Of a DNA stretch of 11,683 bases, positions 8,206 through 11,683 are shown in pieces; positions within the stretch are counted from its first letter, which is position 1; every line of letters starts with the position of its first letter. Position numbers and translations under genes: made by a program. The notes under the pieces are model-generated. The model was given only the letters and a program-made list of their open reading frames with translations, ran no database searches and was not told the origin of the DNA. This DNA comes from Porticoccaceae bacterium (lineage in GTDB: Bacteria; Pseudomonadota; Gammaproteobacteria; Pseudomonadales; Porticoccaceae), in NCBI GenBank assembly GCA_003491845.1, contig DNBN01000276.1:10356-22038 (forward strand), read 5' to 3'.

Positions 8206-9651
8206 CTATAATTGATTTAGCGCGGTGGTCATTTCTATGACCGCTTTTTTACCATCACCGTATACCATCACTGTATGATCCATTGCAAAAAGTGGATTTG
8301 GCAGTCCTGCAAACCCTGGACTGAGAGATCGTTTAATAACCACAACATTTTTCGCCTTGTCCACATTTAGGATTGGCATTCCATAAATAGGGCTGCCCTC
8401 TGATTCCCGGGCCATTGGGTTTGTTACGTCATTAGCACCGATAACGATCACTACATCGGTATCTTCAAAGGTAGGGTTAATTCGATCCATTTCAACTAAT
8501 TTGTCATAGGGAACCTCTGCTTCAGCTAACAGAACATTCATGTGTCCCGGCATTCGGCCGGCTACCGGATGAATACCATACTCCACTTCAGCACCTTGAC
8601 CTTCTAAAGCATCGGCTAATTCACGCACCGCATGCTGAGCTTGGGCCATTGCCATACCAAAACCAGGAATGATCACCACTCGTTTAGCTGTTTCCAGCAT
8701 TAGAGCGACCTCGTCAGGCTGAGCACTTGTGACTTTTCCGTCATAAATTTCATCAGCATCAATCTCTTCACCACCTGCTGCCATTTTTCCAAACAATACA
8801 TTAGAAAGAGATCGATTCATTGCTACGCACATTATCTGCGTCAAAATCAATCCTGATGTACCCACCAATGAGCCGGCAACAATTAAGACGGTGTTGCCGA
8901 GAATAAAACCAGCTAATGCAGCCGCTATACCGGAATAGGAATTTAATAGCGCGATCACAACCGGCATATCCGCCCCACCGATGGGCATAACCAAAAACAA
9001 ACCCAATAATAAAGCAAGACCAAGGATAGCTAGCATGGCAGCTAAGTTACCTGGATTGTTGACCAAAATTACTAAGGAGACAACAGCACCCAAGAGGAGT
9101 AACCCGTTACCTAAAGGTCCTCCGGGCAGTCCATAGGCCTTTTTCATAAGCTCTTGCAATTTGGCGAAGGCTACCAGGCTACCGGTCAAAGTCACTGCTC
9201 CGATCAATACGGTTAAACCAATAGAAACAATCGCAATAGTACCCAATAAGCCATCACCAAAAGCATTAACTGAGACGGCCACCGGTTGAGCTATGTCGCT
9301 CAATGAACTGGGCACCAGCCCCACACGCGTAACAAATTCAGCCAAGGCAATGGTCAAAGAGGCTCCACCACCAAACCCGTTGAGGAGCGCGACCATTTGT
9401 GGCATCGACGTCATCTGTACTTTCAAGGCCATAATGCCACCCACCAAGGCCCCCACCGCAACACCGGCAATCACATAGCTAAAGTCAACATTATTAACCG
9501 TTAATAGTGTTACGGTTACTGCTAACAACATCCCAGTAGCAGAAAGAAAATTACCCCGAACAGCTGTTTTGGGCTTGGTTAGGCCTTTAATTCCCAGGAT
9601 AAACAGGATAGCGGCAATTAGGTAAACAAAACTTACAAGATTCGGGCTCAT
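8206..9651 (-). CDS. pntB: NAD(P) transhydrogenase subunit beta
   Basis: Beta subunit of proton-translocating nicotinamide nucleotide transhydrogenase in the inner membrane; the complex drives hydride transfer from NADH to NADP+ with the proton gradient. It has 481 residues. Residues 1-280 form about nine hydrophobic segments (domain II). A short acidic linker (EEIDADEIYDG) follows, and then the NADP(H)-binding domain III from about 310, with PGFGMAMAQAQ at 329-339, GIHPVAGRMPGHMNVLLAEA, IGANDVTNP at 404-412 and KRSLSPGFAGLPNPLF. The position of E. coli beta-His91 is Asn91 here (LLNGFGGGA), and there is no histidine in the whole membrane part, while the conserved NSYSG is kept at 237-241. The ATG follows the pntAB stop by two bases, with an AGAGG site inside the end of pntAB, so translation is probably coupled. 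Confidence 0.97.
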   Translation of the reverse strand: MSPNLVSFVYLIAAILFILGIKGLTKPKTAVRGNFLSATGMLLAVTVTLLTVNNVDFSYVIAGVAVGALVGGIMALKVQMTSMPQMVALLNGFGGGASLTIALAEFVTRVGLVPSSLSDIAQPVAVSVNAFGDGLLGTIAIVSIGLTVLIGAVTLTGSLVAFAKLQELMKKAYGLPGGPLGNGLLLLGAVVSLVILVNNPGNLAAMLAILGLALLLGLFLVMPIGGADMPVVIALLNSYSGIAAALAGFILGNTVLIVAGSLVGTSGLILTQIMCVAMNRSLSNVLFGKMAAGGEEIDADEIYDGKVTSAQPDEVALMLETAKRVVIIPGFGMAMAQAQHAVRELADALEGQGAEVEYGIHPVAGRMPGHMNVLLAEAEVPYDKLVEMDRINPTFEDTDVVIVIGANDVTNPMARESEGSPIYGMPILNVDKAKNVVVIKRSLSPGFAGLPNPLFAMDHTVMVYGDGKKAVIEMTTALNQL

Positions 9652-9653
9652 TT

Positions 9654-9935
9654 CTATCGCCTCTTAAACATAGCTAACATACGATTGGTTACCAAGTAAC
9701 CGCCCACTACATTAATTGTTGCTAACGTGACGGCAACAAAACCTAACCAGTTAACCAACGCAGGTGAGCTGTCGGTCCCAGCCGCCATTAACGCCCCCAC
9801 CAGCGTAATACCTGACACAGCATTGGTCCCTGACATTAGTGGCGTATGCAAGGTTGGTGGCACCTTAGTTATCAGCTCCACTCCTAGAAATAGCGCAAGT
9901 ACAAAAAGAGCAAGTAGTAGAATCAATATATCCAT
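9654..9935 (-). CDS. pntAB: NAD(P) transhydrogenase subunit alpha, membrane part (alpha-2)
   Basis: Small membrane subunit of the transhydrogenase, 93 residues with three transmembrane helices (about 2-20, 36-54 and 63-83). It corresponds to the C-terminal membrane portion of the single-chain E. coli PntA. The family segment KVPPTLHTPLMSGTNAVSG is at 24-42 and the end is the typical GGYLVTNRMLAMFKRR. At the position where I recall a proton-pathway His (His42) in the Thermus thermophilus alpha-2 subunit there is Ser41 here. The ATG at 9933-9935 has only a modest AAGAGA ribosome site, whose first bases come from the 7-base tandem repeat next to it. Its stop is two bases from the pntB start. The three-gene split form (alpha-1, alpha-2, beta) is common outside the enterics. 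Confidence 0.95.
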   Translation of the reverse strand: MDILILLLALFVLALFLGVELITKVPPTLHTPLMSGTNAVSGITLVGALMAAGTDSSPALVNWLGFVAVTLATINVVGGYLVTNRMLAMFKRR

Positions 9936-9946
9936 AAAAAGGTCTC

Positions 9947-9981
9947 TTGTTATTTGTTATTTGTTATTTGTTATTTGTTAT
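9947..9981. repeat. Five perfect tandem copies of a 7-base unit
   Basis: The plus-strand unit TTGTTAT occurs five times without a mismatch at 9947-9981 (ATAACAA on the coding strand). It covers the last codons and the stop of pntAA (9971-9973), fills most of the 35-base spacer, and its last two bases form part of the pntAB ribosome site. On the coding strand the unit carries TAA, and because 7 is not a multiple of 3 the array has stops in all three frames. It is a microsatellite-like tract whose copy number could change by replication slippage. Confidence 0.97.
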
Positions 9982-11173
9982 TATCTGGAGCTGCAGCAGT
10001 GCCTAAGTCTTCTAACGCAGGCATTTGAAGAAGTTTGCGTAAGTGCGGATGCACAACAGATCCCTGATGAGAAACCACCGTACCAGCAACAATTTCGTCC
10101 TCAAAGTTGAGATTAATATCGCCTTTTTCATCAATAATTAGCGCCAACAGAGTCTCCATATTTTTGCCATACATTTGGCTTGCGTGATAGGCTAAGTCTG
10201 ACGGCACGTTTTCAGGTCCTACAATGGTTACCTCATGAGCAGTGATGGTTTTTCCCTGTTCAGTAAGTTCACAATTACCTCCTCGCTCAGCAGCCAAGTC
10301 AACAATAACCGAGCCCGGCTTCATCGCGGCAACCATATCTTTAGTGACCAATATAGGAGATTTCGCCCCTGGAATTGCTGCTGTGGTGATAATCAGATCT
10401 TGTTCGGCAACCACGGCTGTCATTAGCTCCCGTTGACGACGCAAAAAGTCTTCACCTTGCTCTTTCGCGTAACCCCCGGCGCCTTCGGATTCTCCAGTGT
10501 CCAAATCTAATTCAACCGGTTTGGCCCCAACTGAAATTATTTGTTCCCTCGCCGCGGGCCTTACATCGTAGGCTTCAACTACGGCTCCTAGCCGCTTCGC
10601 GGTAGCACATGCTTGTAGGCCGGCCACACCAACACCCATAATTAAAACCCGAGCCGGCTGAAGGGTGCCAGCCGCAGTCATTAGCATAGGGAAAATTCTT
10701 GGGGCAGCCGAGGCACCCATTAGAACTGCTTTGTATCCAGCAAGTGTCGCCATGGACGACAGAACATCCATACTTTGGGCGCGACTAATTCTTGGCACTA
10801 ATTCCAGAGCTATTGCAGTTACACCTGCAGTTGCCATTACACTAGCGGCTTCTGGCGATGCGAGTGGATCCATCATCCCAATGACGATCTGGCCCTGTTT
10901 TACTAAGGATAAATCTTGATCACTATTTACATTATTGGCGCCAAACGTTTGAACCTGTAAAATGATGTCAGCGGCGGCGAAGATGTCACTTCGTGCGTCT
11001 ACAATGGTTGCTCCAGCGGCAGCATAATCTTCATCAGGGTAACCCGCCAGTTTACCTGCACCGCTTTGAAAAAAAACATCTACCTCTTTCTTTGCTAGTG
11101 CAAGAACATTGCTGGGGGACATGGCTACCCGACGCTCTCCGGGCTTAATTTCGGACGGAATACCGATAATCAC
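9971..11173 (-). CDS. pntAA: NAD(P) transhydrogenase subunit alpha, NAD-binding part (alpha-1)
   Basis: Soluble NAD(H)-binding domain I subunit of the transhydrogenase, bound to the cytoplasmic face of the membrane complex; related to alanine dehydrogenase. It has 400 residues. The N-terminal subdomain IGIPSEIKPGERRVAMSP is at 3-20, and RAQSMDVLSSMATLAGY at 131-147 is a strong family segment. The Rossmann site is GVGVAGLQA at 180-188 with YDVRPAARE at 202-210, and the mobile-loop region is GGYAKEQGEDF (233-243). TTAAIPGAKSP and VIVDLAAERGGN follow. The start is GTG at 11171-11173 with an excellent AAGGAG site (11180-11185) six bases upstream. It lacks the membrane part, which is the separate pntAB. 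The tail after about 378 is variable and ends in DNNK, encoded inside the tandem repeat. It lies 154 bases after the ispB-like gene. Confidence 0.97.
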   Translation of the reverse strand: MIIGIPSEIKPGERRVAMSPSNVLALAKKEVDVFFQSGAGKLAGYPDEDYAAAGATIVDARSDIFAAADIILQVQTFGANNVNSDQDLSLVKQGQIVIGMMDPLASPEAASVMATAGVTAIALELVPRISRAQSMDVLSSMATLAGYKAVLMGASAAPRIFPMLMTAAGTLQPARVLIMGVGVAGLQACATAKRLGAVVEAYDVRPAAREQIISVGAKPVELDLDTGESEGAGGYAKEQGEDFLRRQRELMTAVVAEQDLIITTAAIPGAKSPILVTKDMVAAMKPGSVIVDLAAERGGNCELTEQGKTITAHEVTIVGPENVPSDLAYHASQMYGKNMETLLALIIDEKGDINLNFEDEIVAGTVVSHQGSVVHPHLRKLLQMPALEDLGTAAAPDNNK

Positions 11174-11327
11174 TCAACTCTCCTTGAATATTATGAATCT
11201 GCATTTAAGATGTAAAAGGCTACCAGAGTTGCAAGCTTGATTACATTACCGGAGGTCTATAGCCAACATCACGGAAAGCAATAATTGCTAGCCTTGAGTA
11301 TAAAGCTGAGATTATAACCCACCCAAT
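11174..11327. other. Intergenic region upstream of the pnt operon
   Basis: A 154-base spacer, expected to carry the pnt promoter. On the minus strand there is a perfect TATAAT (11316-11311) just after the ispB stop, but no -35 hexamer at the right distance, and a CATAAT nearer the gene with TTTACA only 15 bases before it. A short palindrome AGCAATAATTGCT lies at 11277-11289. I cannot choose one promoter with confidence, and no intrinsic terminator for the upstream gene is visible. Confidence 0.4.
11180..11185 (-). promoter_or_regulatory. Shine-Dalgarno site that fixes the pntAA GTG start
   Basis: AAGGAG on the minus strand, six bases from the GTG at 11171-11173. The consensus site at ideal spacing makes the GTG, which begins the conserved IIGIPSE sequence, a secure start. 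Confidence 0.85.
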
Positions 11328-11683
11328 CTAACTAACTCTTGCAATCGAGAAATCTGCCAAATCAAGCATTACGTGCTTGTATTTGCTTTCTGGCAGATGG
11401 ACAAGCGCTTTTTTCGCAAGCTCCACCTCTCTCTTAGCTTGAGTATAGCTGTAAGATAACCCACCGCTCGCACTCACGATATCCAAAATGGTATTAAAAT
11501 CTTCAGGTGTTTGCTTGGTCACCGCCTTGCAGATAATCTCTGACGCTTTATTGCCTCCGTTATCTCGAGCAAAAATCAAGGGCAGTGTCATTTTTCCTTC
11601 AGCAAGATCACTGCCTATGTTTTTACCGGTTTTATCCAATTCACCTTGATAATCTAGCACATCATCAGCTATCTGAAAGGCCA
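11328..11683 (-). CDS. ispB: Long-chain polyprenyl diphosphate synthase (octaprenyl type), 3' part only
   Basis: C-terminal 117 residues of a trans-prenyltransferase of the IspB type, which makes the all-trans side chain of ubiquinone/menaquinone from farnesyl diphosphate and isopentenyl diphosphate. The gene runs off the right edge. The first readable codons give AFQIADDVLDYQGE, the second aspartate-rich motif (DDxxDY) with the usual FQ before it. Then comes GKNIGSDLAEGKMTLPLIFA, a strongly conserved segment of the family. The frame is open to the last base; a GTG at 11658-11660 is the Val of DDVLDY and not a start. Chain length (octa- versus nona- or solanesyl) cannot be judged because the residues before the first DDxxD motif are outside the window. 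The TAG stop is followed by 154 bases before pntAA on the same strand. Confidence 0.93.
   Translation of the reverse strand, partial: AFQIADDVLDYQGELDKTGKNIGSDLAEGKMTLPLIFARDNGGNKASEIICKAVTKQTPEDFNTILDIVSASGGLSYSYTQAKREVELAKKALVHLPESKYKHVMLDLADFSIARVS

Noticed and set aside
9727..10110. 127-residue plus-strand open frame across pntAB and the end of pntAA
   Set aside because: It runs opposite two certain transhydrogenase genes and reads through the tandem repeat; the sequence has no recognisable fold and no ribosome site.
11328..11660. Short independent gene starting at GTG 11660
   Set aside because: The GTG is the Val codon in the conserved DDVLDY motif and the same frame continues open to the window edge as AFQIADD; it is the 3' end of a longer prenyl synthase gene.
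1..11683. Search for CRISPR arrays, transposons, phage genes, toxin-antitoxin pairs, tRNAs and rRNAs
   Set aside because: No repeats with spacers, transposase motifs, cloverleaf structures or toxin-like small gene pairs were seen; all main genes are core metabolism, stress response or regulation.

Overview
The window looks like ordinary chromosomal DNA from a marine-type gammaproteobacterium with moderate to low GC. The evidence is the long 367-residue PurC of the Vibrio/Shewanella kind, an E. coli-like ClpB of the same 857-residue length, a YbfF-type esterase, a YfcH/TIGR01777 epimerase and an IspB-type prenyl synthase. I cannot name the genus. No rRNA, tRNA, CRISPR array, insertion sequence or phage gene was seen. 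Coding density is high and no gap between genes exceeds about 190 bases.

Left part (1-2602, minus strand): three small-molecule enzyme genes in a row. They are a TIGR01777/YfcH-type NAD(P)-binding epimerase (GTG start), a classical short-chain dehydrogenase (SDR) and a YbfF-like alpha/beta-hydrolase. The last two are 12 bases apart with my preferred start and are almost certainly co-transcribed. The divergent spacer 2603-2760 separates this block from purC.

Middle (2761-5409, plus strand): purC for purine synthesis, an unrecognised 158-residue protein 55 bases downstream, and a LuxR-type DNA-binding regulator with no autoinducer synthase nearby. A weak terminator-like hairpin lies between luxR and the convergent clpB.

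Right part (5450-11683, minus strand): the disaggregase clpB, preceded by a good match to a sigma-32 heat-shock promoter. Upstream of it is the three-gene proton-translocating transhydrogenase operon pntAA-pntAB-pntB. Its subunits form one membrane complex that uses the proton gradient to make NADPH from NADH. At the window edge is the 3' end of an ispB-like long-chain prenyl diphosphate synthase (quinone side chain).

I did not find a new biological system. The points most worth a second look are five perfect copies of a 7-base repeat covering the pntAA stop codon and reaching the pntAB ribosome site; a transhydrogenase lacking the membrane histidines described in other species; an 11-base-pair inverted repeat between pntB and the clpB promoter that is not a standard terminator; and the unknown gene after purC.
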